Below the pieces are notes generated by a model. That model saw only the letters and a list, made by a program, of their open reading frames with translations, made no database searches and was not told the DNA's origin. Shown piece by piece: positions 51,761 to 62,014 of a DNA stretch of 64,000 nucleotides (the first letter of the stretch is position 1; each line of letters begins with the position of its first letter). The DNA is taken from contig JAFYUI010000035.1 of NCBI GenBank assembly GCA_017549565.1, forward strand, positions 1 through 64,000, in the 5' to 3' direction. The position numbers were made by a program, and so were the translations under genes. This DNA comes from Clostridia bacterium (GTDB lineage: Bacteria; Bacillota; Clostridia; Oscillospirales; Acutalibacteraceae).

Positions 51761-54700
51761 ATGAATTTTAAGAAAATTTTTCACGGTGCATTAGCCCTTG
51801 CTTTAACAGTTGCATTAATTGTTTCAAGCTTGGTTTTTGCATCTGCTGTTACAGTTACTGATGAAGCATCGCTTGAAGCTGCACTTGCAACCGGCGGTGA
51901 AATTATCATTAACAAGGATATTGAATACAGCAAAAGAATTAAACTTGATAGCAGTCAAAATATTACTTTTAAAGGTACAGGTAGCGTGACGTTTACATCT
52001 AGTACCCAAAGCAGCAGTGAATTTCATATTTACGGCGGCTGTAAAGTTGTATTTGACGGTCCTTCATTTAAGGTTAGTACAGCATCTCACCGAATTTTAG
52101 TAATCTCGAAAGAGGGGATTAACGGTAGTACCAACGGTGAAATTCAGGTAACCATTAATGCAGGTACATTTATGGGCGAAATTCAACCCCAAGGCGAATG
52201 TAATTTATTTATTAATGGTGGTACATTTAAACAACATGGTGGCGGTATGAATCTACTATACCCCAAAAATTCAACCAGTAAAACCGTAATCAATGGTGGT
52301 ACTTTTATTCCTTCTGATGACGGTCAAACAGCTTTAATTTGCAACAATAACGGTTCATTAATTATTAATGGTGGTACATTTACTCAACCGTCTGCTAGTA
52401 ATTTAATAACTTCAACCAAAGACAACTCATCAACCACGCCTATTACTATTAACGGCGGTACATTTATTGGTACAAACTCAGATAACACATTGGTGTGGTC
52501 TTATGGTGTGCTTACTATTAACGGTGGTAAATTTACTGCTTTCAGCACCTCCAGCGGTAACGTTGTTTCGGGTACAACTGCTAACATTTCCATAAAAGGT
52601 GGCAGCTTTAACAAGACCCCAAATGCGGGTTCTTTGGTAAGCTATACAACCGGTTCTGATGGTTATTTAAACTATGGTACTCACGTTAAATATAGTGACG
52701 AGCTTGATACTGCTATTTCAAATGGCGGTACAATTTATATTGATTCAAGCTTTAGCTATAGCGGTTCAAGTATTGCACTTTCAGACAAAAACATAAACTT
52801 CCAGGGTACAGGTACTGTAACCTGTTCAGGCGACGGCCCTGTTTTAACAAACACTTCTAATATAGTTATTGACGGTCCTACATTTAAAGCAACCACCAGC
52901 GGTAAAAGAGGTGTGGTTATTTGGAACAGTAACTGTGTAATAAACAGCGGCGGAATCACCGGTATTGTTGACCTTCAGGGTGCGAACAGTTTTACTACCC
53001 CAAGTAACCTTGTTATCAACGGCGGCACATTTACACAGTCGGGTAATAACAATTCTTCCAACGGAAACCTTTTAAGAGTAGGTAAGGATAGTAATGACTA
53101 TTCCACAACCGTGATTAACGGCGGTACATTTACCGGTGCGGGTACGGTTGATATGCTTACCGGTAACAGCGCAGGTACACTTATAATTAACGGTGGTACA
53201 TTTGATAAAGCCAGCGGTCAAACTGCTGCAAGTGTTGAAGGATATTTCCTAATCAACGATGGTAACTTTAATTTTGACCCCAATCCATTTGCAACTTTCC
53301 CTGTTGGACATGAAGCTAACGAGGGGGATAACGGTTATTGGACTGTCGGCGTAATACAAAAAAGAACGGTTACAACTTTTGCCGAACTTCAGCAAGCTAT
53401 TACTGATAATGTTCCTGAAATTATAATCAATACTGATATCGAAGCTACCGACAGATTATTGGGTGGCACAAATAAAAATATTACATTCACAGGTACAGGT
53501 TCTGTTACTTTTACCGGTACTACTAAAGCCACAAGTGAATTCCACATTTATGGCGGATGTAATATTATATTCGACGGTCCTTCTTTCATAATTGGCAATG
53601 CTAATAAAGAAGGTCGACTTCTTGTAATTGCGGATGATAACGATACAACACCTATTAGTGTAGTTATTAATGCAGGTACATTTAAGGGTGAAATTCAGGC
53701 ACAGGCACAAGCCAATTTAACCATAAACGGCGGTACATTTAACACCAAAGATAACCAAACCGATAAATATATTTGCGGTGCTGTTGAAGCTAAAAGTTAC
53801 AGTTCTACCAAGTTAACTATTAACGGCGGTACATTTAATTCAACAGGTCGCGGACATTGTGTTAATGTCGGCGCAGCGGCTCAAGCAACAATTAAGGGCG
53901 GTACATACAATGTTACCGGCAGTGGATACGACAGCAACATTGACTTTGGTTATGCGTTCTTTATACAGGGCACTGTTAACACCCTTAAGGATGTTACGGT
54001 AAATACAAGCGGTGACGGTAAGCTTATTTATGTTGCAAGCGGAAAAACCGTTTCTCTCCAAAATGTAACCTTAAACAGCACAAGTACTGCAAGTTTTCTT
54101 TCTAATGCAGTTGGTGTGCTTGAAATTACAAGCGGTACTTATAACCATGTTGACGGTGCTAAGTTTGCAAATGTGTCTGCCACTAAAAATAATGTAAACT
54201 TTACAGGCGGTACTTATAACTTTGACCCTGCATGGATGTTAAAGGGTGAATATGTATCTAAATATATCGGTAATGACACCTACACAATTCGCCTTGGTCA
54301 AAAGGTTGTTACTTCTTTAGATGAAATTCAAGCAGCTATTGATGCTAACTATTCTGAAATTAGAATTGATGATGATATTTCAGGTTCTATTACTCAGTTA
54401 GTTTGTACCGGTGACAAGGACATAACCTTTACAGGTGATGGCAGTGTTACTATCGATTCAAGCAAAAACATTGCATTTGCAATTACTGTTGGCGCAAATG
54501 TTGTATTTAACGGTCCTTCGTTTGCAGTGGGAAACAATTCAAGCCGTCTTATTGTTATTTATAATGAAAGTACGGATGTTCTTACAGATGTTACCATTAA
54601 CGATGGTACCTTTACAGGTGAAATTCAATCCCAAGAAGATGCTGAATTAACTGTTAACGGCGGTATATTTAATGCAAATGCAGACTGCGGTTCATATCCC

Positions 54701-57700
54701 AATGCCTTGGTTGTTAAGAGTCACCCTGATGCTTCTTTATACATTAATGGTGGTATTATTAACATTTCGGGCAGCGGCAGTGGTATTCGTATCGAAAACG
54801 GTACTGCCAATATTAACGGTGGTACAATTAACCACACCGGCACAGGTAATGCGGTTTATTTCAGTAATTCTAATAGTGCAAACATCACCCTTAGAGGAAT
54901 AACTGTAGATTCTACAGCTACCGGTGGTAACATTTTCAAAATAGATAATATTAAAACTGACCAAACATTAACCTTAAAGAATGTTAATGTCACTGTTGCA
55001 TCAGCCGCTTTGAAAACAGGCACGGGTGCACTTAAGATTGTAAGCGGTACTTACAATAATATTGATCCCACTGAATATGTTAATTCAAATAATTCAACAA
55101 TTACAGAAAGCAATGGCAATTATATTGTAACTGCCATTGATAAAATGCTTCGTTTTACCAACGGTTATAACAGCAGCTTTAATTATTATGCTATAACCAA
55201 CTATGCAACACTTGCCACAGGTAAAACTTATGAATTATCTATCGACTATCGTGCGTTTGGTGGTGCGGGCGGTTTAAGAATTGACCCCGAATTAAAAACC
55301 AATGCAAGCAATGGTAATGGTTACAACAATAAACACATTACAACCTTGTCAGAAGAATTGGCAGGTATTAACGCACAAGTTATTAAAGATAACGGAACAA
55401 ACTATACACTTCGCTTTACCGTTACTGAGGAAATCGCAACAAGCGGCACAAACTTCCGTATCCGTTTAGGTCAATTGGAAGTTCAAACCGGTGCAACAAA
55501 TTCATCAGGTGCTGATATCAGCACAAAGAACTATTCAACATCACTTTACATTGGTAATGTTTCGGTTTGCGAAGTTATAAACGGTAAGTCAAGCGGAAAC
55601 AACCTTATTGCAAACGGTGAATTTGATGACGGCACACTTGGTGCAATGACAGTGGATGATGCTGCAACTTATATCCCATCTTGGAGCGATTATAACTTCA
55701 CCAATTTTACAAGTGTTGACCTTATGAAAACACCTGAAAACTTCTTCACAGTTGAAGACGTTGCTGACTTAATCGACCTTACCGATGATAAGGAAGATTA
55801 TGCAGTAAGACTTGATGGTGGCGACAGACACGAACTTCAATTTAAGGTTAACTTGAAACCTAACACAACTTACAAGTTCTCTTACTATGTTCGCGCAAAC
55901 GGCGACTTACCAGAATTTATTGTTGCAACTGACTTTAACGGTTTAACCGTTAAAGAACTTGTTTCAGAAAGTCTTGGCGAATATCTTAAGAAAACTTACG
56001 TAATTTCTCTTGGCACATTGCCAAATGGCAAAGGCACAAGAAACAGATTTAGGTTTGCATTTGGTCACAATTCAGATGATGCAACTGCTTATATCACAAA
56101 GGTTCAGCTCTTTGAATTAGATGCAAACGGTGATGTAAACAGTCTTAACCTTATTGGTGACTATAACCCTGTATTCACTGATTATTACACAAGTGATTTC
56201 GTAAAAGCACAAATGGGTCAGGATGATAATGCAATAATGACCAACATTATCGCTCACGGCTGGCTTGGTTTGTTTAATAAGTATTCTGACATCGACCCCG
56301 AAGAGGGTGAATACGATGTTAATATCGGTTCTGACGATTATGCAGGTGTTGCAAAGGTTGACAGCACATTCTTTAAAAACCTTGGCGACGGTGCTGATGT
56401 TAGAAACGGTATTTTCGGCAAGGTAGCTTATGATTCAGCTTATGATATTTATCTTGACGGTAAGTATGACGTTTTAGACGTTCTTATCGCTAAGATGGAA
56501 GCTAAGGGCTATTATGGCGCTGACTTCCAAGTTGAAATCCTTAAGAATGAAATTTTAAATGCCGGCGATACTACACCTACTGATAACAGCAAGGTTTACT
56601 ATGTATCACCAAATGGTTCTGATACTAACACAGGTACCAAAGTTAGTCCATTTAAAACATTAGCAAAAGCACTTAATAAAGCTACAAGTGGATATACAAT
56701 TCTTCTTGAACGCGGCGGCCAATGGTATATGCCAAGCAACGATGACGATGTCGCTTGGGAAATCACTAAGAACAACATAACAATTGGTGCATACACAGGT
56801 AATCTTGGTACAGCTAAGCCATTGCTCATCGGTTCTGTAAAGAACTATGCTGAATCCAGTTGGAGCAACCAAGGCAACAACATCTGGAAGATAACCTTGG
56901 ATAATAATGGTGGCGCTAACATTCCCGGTGCCGTTTACTTCTTTGATAAAGCCGAAGCAACTCAACCTACCTTAGTTGGCACTATTATTAATGGTAACAA
57001 CGACAATGGTGGCACAGCATTTACAAGCACAAGTCAACTTGCTAAAGAAGGCGACGTGTACAGAGACTATGACGCTCAATCCAGTTGGTTGGGCAATTTA
57101 TGGGGCGGTACCAAAAACAATGTTTACATTTATTGTGAAGGCAACCCCAATAAGTACGATAGAATTTACATCACCGAATCAAGCGACGCGTTCTATGCAA
57201 AGGGCAAGGAAAACATCACAATTGACAACTTATGTATTAAGTATGTTGGTGCTCACGGTATCAACTTCAAGGGTTGTGAAAATATTACAGTAACCAATTG
57301 CGAAATCGGTTACATTGGTGGTGCTCCTTCTAGTACTACTCTTGGTAACGGTATCCAGTTTGGTATGAAAGGTAACAATCTCATTGCTGATCATAACTAC
57401 GTTTACCAATGCTACGATGCCGGTATCACACCACAAAGCTGGGAAAATGATGGCGATTTCAGAACTAATCTTAATTTAACAAATGTTAAAATCACTAATA
57501 ACCTTTTAACAAATAACTTCGATAATATCGAATTTTGGAATTCTAATGGCGGCAAAATGGAAATGGAAATTAGTGGTAATATTCTTAAAGATGCTGCTGA
57601 CTGTTGGTCTTACGACCAAAGACCTGACGGCGGTAACATCAGAAGATTTGGTTGCCACGTTTATGGCGGCAGAAATGCTTACAACGCCAACATGCAAATC

Positions 57701-58009
57701 ACCGTTAATGACAACATTTTTGACACAACAAAGGTTAATGTTTTCTGTTGGTTCTGGGGTGGCAAAGATAATGCAGCAGAATTACCACAAAGATTTGGTG
57801 AAGGTTCTGCAACCGGTTATATGACATTTAGCAGTAATATCTATTATCAAGAAGCCGGTGCTTACGACGCTGGTCAGGTAATGTTATATGGTAATGTTGG
57901 CGACCAAGACGTTACAAAAGCAACATCTCAGCAAGGATTTGAAACTGCTATTGAACAACTTGACATTAGCAATGACAAATTTGTTCGTTGGGTTGTTACA
58001 AGAAAGTAA
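51761..58009 (+). CDS. Giant secreted multi-module beta-helix protein
   Basis: This 2082-residue protein has an N-terminal signal peptide (GALALALTVALIVSSLVFASA) and no sortase or lipobox motif. Four homologous beta-helix modules start near residues 31, 310, 537 and 850. They share the pattern ..AAL/AI..., EIIINKDIE, NITFxGTGSVTFT, FHIYGGC, FDGPSF, and are full of INGGTF rungs. Two carbohydrate-binding-like beta domains follow near residues 1128 and 1280 (LRFTNGY, NLIANGEFDDGTLG), then a dockerin-like helix pair (YDIYLDGKYDVLDVLI). A final beta-helix domain from about 1611 (YYVSPNGSDTNTGTKVSPF) resembles polysaccharide lyases and the cytosolic protein at 44628. The ATG at 51761 follows AAAGGTGA. 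It is probably a glycan-degrading or adhesive surface protein. Confidence 0.85.
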   Translation: MNFKKIFHGALALALTVALIVSSLVFASAVTVTDEASLEAALATGGEIIINKDIEYSKRIKLDSSQNITFKGTGSVTFTSSTQSSSEFHIYGGCKVVFDGPSFKVSTASHRILVISKEGINGSTNGEIQVTINAGTFMGEIQPQGECNLFINGGTFKQHGGGMNLLYPKNSTSKTVINGGTFIPSDDGQTALICNNNGSLIINGGTFTQPSASNLITSTKDNSSTTPITINGGTFIGTNSDNTLVWSYGVLTINGGKFTAFSTSSGNVVSGTTANISIKGGSFNKTPNAGSLVSYTTGSDGYLNYGTHVKYSDELDTAISNGGTIYIDSSFSYSGSSIALSDKNINFQGTGTVTCSGDGPVLTNTSNIVIDGPTFKATTSGKRGVVIWNSNCVINSGGITGIVDLQGANSFTTPSNLVINGGTFTQSGNNNSSNGNLLRVGKDSNDYSTTVINGGTFTGAGTVDMLTGNSAGTLIINGGTFDKASGQTAASVEGYFLINDGNFNFDPNPFATFPVGHEANEGDNGYWTVGVIQKRTVTTFAELQQAITDNVPEIIINTDIEATDRLLGGTNKNITFTGTGSVTFTGTTKATSEFHIYGGCNIIFDGPSFIIGNANKEGRLLVIADDNDTTPISVVINAGTFKGEIQAQAQANLTINGGTFNTKDNQTDKYICGAVEAKSYSSTKLTINGGTFNSTGRGHCVNVGAAAQATIKGGTYNVTGSGYDSNIDFGYAFFIQGTVNTLKDVTVNTSGDGKLIYVASGKTVSLQNVTLNSTSTASFLSNAVGVLEITSGTYNHVDGAKFANVSATKNNVNFTGGTYNFDPAWMLKGEYVSKYIGNDTYTIRLGQKVVTSLDEIQAAIDANYSEIRIDDDISGSITQLVCTGDKDITFTGDGSVTIDSSKNIAFAITVGANVVFNGPSFAVGNNSSRLIVIYNESTDVLTDVTINDGTFTGEIQSQEDAELTVNGGIFNANADCGSYPNALVVKSHPDASLYINGGIINISGSGSGIRIENGTANINGGTINHTGTGNAVYFSNSNSANITLRGITVDSTATGGNIFKIDNIKTDQTLTLKNVNVTVASAALKTGTGALKIVSGTYNNIDPTEYVNSNNSTITESNGNYIVTAIDKMLRFTNGYNSSFNYYAITNYATLATGKTYELSIDYRAFGGAGGLRIDPELKTNASNGNGYNNKHITTLSEELAGINAQVIKDNGTNYTLRFTVTEEIATSGTNFRIRLGQLEVQTGATNSSGADISTKNYSTSLYIGNVSVCEVINGKSSGNNLIANGEFDDGTLGAMTVDDAATYIPSWSDYNFTNFTSVDLMKTPENFFTVEDVADLIDLTDDKEDYAVRLDGGDRHELQFKVNLKPNTTYKFSYYVRANGDLPEFIVATDFNGLTVKELVSESLGEYLKKTYVISLGTLPNGKGTRNRFRFAFGHNSDDATAYITKVQLFELDANGDVNSLNLIGDYNPVFTDYYTSDFVKAQMGQDDNAIMTNIIAHGWLGLFNKYSDIDPEEGEYDVNIGSDDYAGVAKVDSTFFKNLGDGADVRNGIFGKVAYDSAYDIYLDGKYDVLDVLIAKMEAKGYYGADFQVEILKNEILNAGDTTPTDNSKVYYVSPNGSDTNTGTKVSPFKTLAKALNKATSGYTILLERGGQWYMPSNDDDVAWEITKNNITIGAYTGNLGTAKPLLIGSVKNYAESSWSNQGNNIWKITLDNNGGANIPGAVYFFDKAEATQPTLVGTIINGNNDNGGTAFTSTSQLAKEGDVYRDYDAQSSWLGNLWGGTKNNVYIYCEGNPNKYDRIYITESSDAFYAKGKENITIDNLCIKYVGAHGINFKGCENITVTNCEIGYIGGAPSSTTLGNGIQFGMKGNNLIADHNYVYQCYDAGITPQSWENDGDFRTNLNLTNVKITNNLLTNNFDNIEFWNSNGGKMEMEISGNILKDAADCWSYDQRPDGGNIRRFGCHVYGGRNAYNANMQITVNDNIFDTTKVNVFCWFWGGKDNAAELPQRFGEGSATGYMTFSSNIYYQEAGAYDAGQVMLYGNVGDQDVTKATSQQGFETAIEQLDISNDKFVRWVVTRK
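52140..54860 (+). repeat. Coding repeats for INGGTF rungs
   Basis: Near-identical stretches such as ATTAACGGCGGTACATTT recur about every 80-130 bases within the giant gene. Each encodes INGGTF, one rung of the beta-helix. They are in frame and variable at third positions, so they are ancient coding repeats, not an array. Confidence 0.8.
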
Positions 58010-58023
58010 TTTACTAACCGATT

Positions 58024-58173
58024 GAAAGTTTTTAAAACTTTCACAAAACAAAATAAACCATTGGGGAATGGAAACCCATTCCCCAATGGTAACCCCCTTA
58101 TTATATAAGGTAATTATATATAATATATATATTAGATTTTAAATAGAAGATAAAAACTTATCTTCTATTTAAA
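58024..58173 (+). repeat. Three consecutive hairpins after the giant gene
   Basis: Hairpin 1 (58024-58042) has GAAAGTT/AACTTTC. Hairpin 2 (58058-58089) has CCATTGGGGAATGG and its 14-bp complement around AAA. Hairpin 3 (58138-58173) has a perfect 16-bp stem TTTAAATAGAAGATAA around AAAC. None has a strong T run, so they may set mRNA stability or partial termination between genes of one operon. Confidence 0.65.
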
Positions 58174-58232
58174 GTCCAATATAAAAAATATTGCGATTTA
58201 TATATAAATTCTAAGAAACAAGAGGTATTAGT

Positions 58233-61043
58233 ATGAAAAAAACGGCAATAAAATTAATAGCAATTTTTTCAGTTCTTGCCATACTTTTAACGGGTATAGG
58301 CACGGCAGCTGTCAGCGCTGCAGAAACTGAAGAACCGGTTTTAACTATCGGTGCAGAAAGTTCCACAACAACCAACACAAGCCCCACGGCTTATACCTCT
58401 TACATATCAAAGCAAAACGGTGCTTTGGCAAAAGGTGATGTTGAACTTAAAACTAATTTACACATCACTAAAAAGCCCGTTAAAGTTAAGGTTGAAGTGA
58501 AAGAAGACGGTTTATATAACATTGGTTTTTCTTACCTTGCAACCGACGATGCCAACACAAATTTAACATTTTCTTTAAAGGTAGACGGTAAAATCTTCTT
58601 TGACGAAGCCGAAAAACTTACCCTTTTCAGAATTTATAAAAACGAAGGCGATGTTCGTGTTGACGGTCTTGGCAACCAATTTGCACCAAAGCAGGTTCCA
58701 ACCGACAAATTCTATTTCTCAACATTAAACGACATTACCAACTGGACAAACGACCCATATTTGTTCTATTTAACAAAGGGTACTCACGAGTTGGAAATTA
58801 CTGCTCTTTACGGTGAATTTAAGGTTGAAAAAATTGTTTTAGGTGGGGAAAAGGATGTTAAAGACTATCAAAAACCCACTTCAAACTTTTACAAAGGCGA
58901 ACCCGTAATCATTGAAGCTGAAAGCGCAACTGACAAAACAAGTTATTGGCTTGCAGGTAAAAGCGATAATTCAACTATCGACATAACCCCTAATGATTCA
59001 TACAATACCTTGGTTAACTATATCGGCGGCGGCAACTGGGCAACTAACGGTTCTACTTTAACTTGGGAAACACCCGAATTAAAGGCCGGCTATTACAATA
59101 TTGCTTTTATGTATCGCCAAAGTGCTATCATTGGTGCAAAGGTTTACAGAACTTTGAAAATTGATGGCGAAGTTCCTTTCAAGGAAGCCGAAAATGTTGG
59201 CTTTGCTTATACATACAACTGGAAAGAAACAACATTCGGTAAAGACGAAAAGAATCCTTACTATGTTTATCTTTCAGAAGGCAAGCACACCATCTCGTTA
59301 ACTGTTGTTCCCGGTGAAATTGCAGGTGTTCGTGATTCGTTAAAAGCGGCTATCAATGAAATTGGTTCCCTTTACATTGACATCACTATGATTACAGGCG
59401 AAACAGTTGATACATATCGTGACTATGATTTGTTTACTCAAATTCCTGATATGGAAGAACGTTTAAACAAAATTCGTGACACTTTACTTGATTGCAGTGC
59501 AGAACTTAAAGAAATTACAGGCGAAAAGAGCGGTTCTTACATTTCAATTATTGACAATATGCGTCAAGCAGTTGAACTTATGATTAACAACCGTTATACA
59601 GCTCACCGTTACAAATCAACATACTATTCAAGATATACTTCACTTGCTTCAGTTCTTTATGAAATGAACTCTATGCCCCTTGACATTGATAAAATTTCGC
59701 TTTATGCGGCAGAAGATAAACCCTTTGAAATGCCAAACTTTATTGAAAGCACTATCTATTCAATTGAAAGATTTTTGGTTTCTTTCGTAAACGATTATAA
59801 TAATATTTCAGTTGCAGGCGAAGGCAGTGAAAGCGTTACAATTTGGGTTAACTGGGGTCGTGACCAAGCACAGGTTTTAAACTCGTTAATTCAAACTTCT
59901 TTCACACCAAACAGCAAAATTTCAGTAAATGTTCAGCTTGTTAATGCTTCAATTGTACAAGCAATTCTTTCGGGCAAAGGCCCAGACTGTTTGCTTCAAC
60001 ACTCACGAAGCGAACCCGTAAACCTTGCAATGCGTGGCGTTTTATATGATATGACAAAGTTTGACGACCTTGACGATGTTCTTAAAGACTTTGGTGTTGA
60101 CGCTGCTTTACCTTATTATTATAAGGGCGGTCTTTACGGTCTTCCCGATACACAGTCTTTCTATTTAATGTATTATCGTAAAGATTTGCTTGAAGAAATG
60201 GACATTGAAGTTCCTGAAACATGGGAAGACTTTGAAGAAGCTGTTCGACTTTTAGCAACCAACAACTTGACTGCTTGGCTTCCAAACAACACTGCAACAA
60301 GCGTTGGTCAAGCAAATGCAGGTATCGGTAGCATTAACATTTTCCCAACCTTAATGTTGCAACGCGGTGTAAGCATCTATAAAGAAGATGGCCGCAGCAC
60401 TAACCTTTCTTCTGCTGAATCTTCGGCAGTATTTAACGACTGGACAGATTTTTATACAAAACTTAGAATGCCCAGAACTCTTGACTTCTACAACCGTTTC
60501 AGAACCGGTTCTTGTCCGCTTGGTATTTCTACCCACACAATGTACACAACATTGAAAGCGGCAGCTCCTGAAATTGACGGTTTGTGGGGCGTTGCATTAG
60601 TTCCCGGTACTGTTCAAGAAGACGGAACTGTCAACCACGTAACCTCAGGCGGTGGTACTGCATGTTCAATTATGCAAAATTCGAAAAACCCGAAAGCTGC
60701 TTGGGAATTCATTAAATGGTGGATTTCTTCCGAAACTCAGTTGGCGTATTCAAACGAAATTGAAACAATCTTAGGTCCAACAGGCCGTGTTTCGGTTTCT
60801 AACCTTAAAGCGTTTGAATCTCTTGAATGGGATATGGAAATGAGAGATACAATTGTTAAGGCAATGAATCAAATCAGAGAAGTTCCTGAATATCCCGGTA
60901 GTTACTATGTTTCACGTTCAGTATATCAAAGCTTCTGGAACGTTGTTGAAAACAACAAGAACTCTAAAGAAACTCTCTTAGAATTCAGCGAAGAAGCAAA
61001 TGTAGAAATTGAACGCAAATGGCGTCAATATGAGAACAGATGA
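58233..61043 (+). CDS. Solute-binding protein with N-terminal carbohydrate-binding-like modules
   Basis: The 936-residue protein has a signal peptide (LIAIFSVLAILLTGIGTAAVSA) but no lipobox. Two similar beta-sandwich modules occupy about residues 35-205 and 215-375 (VEVKEDGLYNIGFSYLA and ELKAGYYNIAFMYRQ, each ending in a ...KGTHELEIT / EGKHTISLT strand), like CBM35/CBM6-type galactose-binding folds. A helical linker (390-500) leads to a family 1 solute-binding domain, residues 530-936, with SGKGPDCLLQHSR, GLYGLPDTQSFYLMYYRKDLL and PKAAWEFIKWW. This is roughly twice the usual binding-protein length. It precedes its two permease genes. Confidence 0.88.
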   Translation: MKKTAIKLIAIFSVLAILLTGIGTAAVSAAETEEPVLTIGAESSTTTNTSPTAYTSYISKQNGALAKGDVELKTNLHITKKPVKVKVEVKEDGLYNIGFSYLATDDANTNLTFSLKVDGKIFFDEAEKLTLFRIYKNEGDVRVDGLGNQFAPKQVPTDKFYFSTLNDITNWTNDPYLFYLTKGTHELEITALYGEFKVEKIVLGGEKDVKDYQKPTSNFYKGEPVIIEAESATDKTSYWLAGKSDNSTIDITPNDSYNTLVNYIGGGNWATNGSTLTWETPELKAGYYNIAFMYRQSAIIGAKVYRTLKIDGEVPFKEAENVGFAYTYNWKETTFGKDEKNPYYVYLSEGKHTISLTVVPGEIAGVRDSLKAAINEIGSLYIDITMITGETVDTYRDYDLFTQIPDMEERLNKIRDTLLDCSAELKEITGEKSGSYISIIDNMRQAVELMINNRYTAHRYKSTYYSRYTSLASVLYEMNSMPLDIDKISLYAAEDKPFEMPNFIESTIYSIERFLVSFVNDYNNISVAGEGSESVTIWVNWGRDQAQVLNSLIQTSFTPNSKISVNVQLVNASIVQAILSGKGPDCLLQHSRSEPVNLAMRGVLYDMTKFDDLDDVLKDFGVDAALPYYYKGGLYGLPDTQSFYLMYYRKDLLEEMDIEVPETWEDFEEAVRLLATNNLTAWLPNNTATSVGQANAGIGSINIFPTLMLQRGVSIYKEDGRSTNLSSAESSAVFNDWTDFYTKLRMPRTLDFYNRFRTGSCPLGISTHTMYTTLKAAAPEIDGLWGVALVPGTVQEDGTVNHVTSGGGTACSIMQNSKNPKAAWEFIKWWISSETQLAYSNEIETILGPTGRVSVSNLKAFESLEWDMEMRDTIVKAMNQIREVPEYPGSYYVSRSVYQSFWNVVENNKNSKETLLEFSEEANVEIERKWRQYENR

Positions 61044-61074
61044 TTAAACATCTTTAAGAAAATGTGGTGAAAAT

Positions 61075-61998
61075 ATGAACGAAAGTAAATTAGTTAAAAA
61101 GAGAAGAAAAGAATTTACAAGCGAAAACATTTCTTTCTACTTGATAATGTTACCCTTCGTTGGTTTGTTCTTTGTTTTTAATATTCTTCCTGTTTTGGCT
61201 TCAATGGTTTTAAGCTTTTTTGACTATGACATGGTTTCAAACCCAATTTTTATCGGCGTTGAAAACTATGCAAGAATGTTCGCCGGTGACGACACATTCT
61301 TAAAAGTACTTGGAAACACTCTTCGTTTCTCCATTGTTGCAGGTCCCGGTGGATTTATATTGGCGTTTGTTCTTGCGTGGATGATTAACGAATTCCCAAG
61401 AACTGTTCGTGTTATTTTAACATTTATATTCTATGCGCCCGCACTTGTTGGTAATGCTTATTTCATTTGGCAAATCTTCTTCTCGGGTGACAGTCTTGGT
61501 TATCTTAATAACCTACTTATAAGCTTTGGCTTTATTTCCGAACCTATTAACTGGTTCCAAAACACCGATTACAATATGACAATTCTTATTATCATTCAAT
61601 TGTGGATGAGTATGGGTGTTACATTCCTTTCAAACATTGCAGGTTTGCAAAATGTAAGCGAAGAAATGTACGAAGCCGGTGCTATCGACGGCATCAGAAC
61701 CCGTTGGCATGAATTGTGGTACATTACATTACCGTCAATGAAATCTATTTTATTGTTCGGTGCAGTAATGCAGATTCAATCGGTATTCTCGGTAAGCAGC
61801 TTAATGCAAACATTGGTTGGTTACCCCAGTGTTAACAACTCGGTAGATACACTTGTTTCATACATATCCGACGTAGGTACAGCACGTTACGAAATGGGCT
61901 ATGCTTCGGCATTGTCGGTGGTACTCTTCTTATTGGTACTTGCATTCCGTTACGGCATAGGTGCATTCCTAAATCTCGTCGGCAAGAGCGATTCGTAA
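61075..61998 (+). CDS. Carbohydrate ABC transporter permease (MalF/UgpA type)
   Basis: This 307-residue CUT1 permease has six transmembrane helices, a short cytosolic Lys/Arg-rich start and the EAA loop MYEAGAIDGIRTRWHELWYITLPSM near residue 200. The first helix, ISFYLIMLPFVGLFFVFNILPVLASMVLSF (partly given), and ENYARMF are family marks. It pairs with the next gene to form the channel for the large binding protein. The ATPase is not encoded here; such systems often share one MsmX-like ATPase. Confidence 0.93.
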   Translation: MNESKLVKKRRKEFTSENISFYLIMLPFVGLFFVFNILPVLASMVLSFFDYDMVSNPIFIGVENYARMFAGDDTFLKVLGNTLRFSIVAGPGGFILAFVLAWMINEFPRTVRVILTFIFYAPALVGNAYFIWQIFFSGDSLGYLNNLLISFGFISEPINWFQNTDYNMTILIIIQLWMSMGVTFLSNIAGLQNVSEEMYEAGAIDGIRTRWHELWYITLPSMKSILLFGAVMQIQSVFSVSSLMQTLVGYPSVNNSVDTLVSYISDVGTARYEMGYASALSVVLFLLVLAFRYGIGAFLNLVGKSDS

Positions 61999-62014
61999 AG
62001 GGGGAGAGTGTAGT

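Noticed and set aside
52140..54860. Regularly recurring GGCGGTACATTT-type units that look at first like a CRISPR or tandem array
   Set aside because: They are in frame, encode INGGTF rungs, vary in spacing and at third codon positions, and lie inside one long gene. No cas genes are present.
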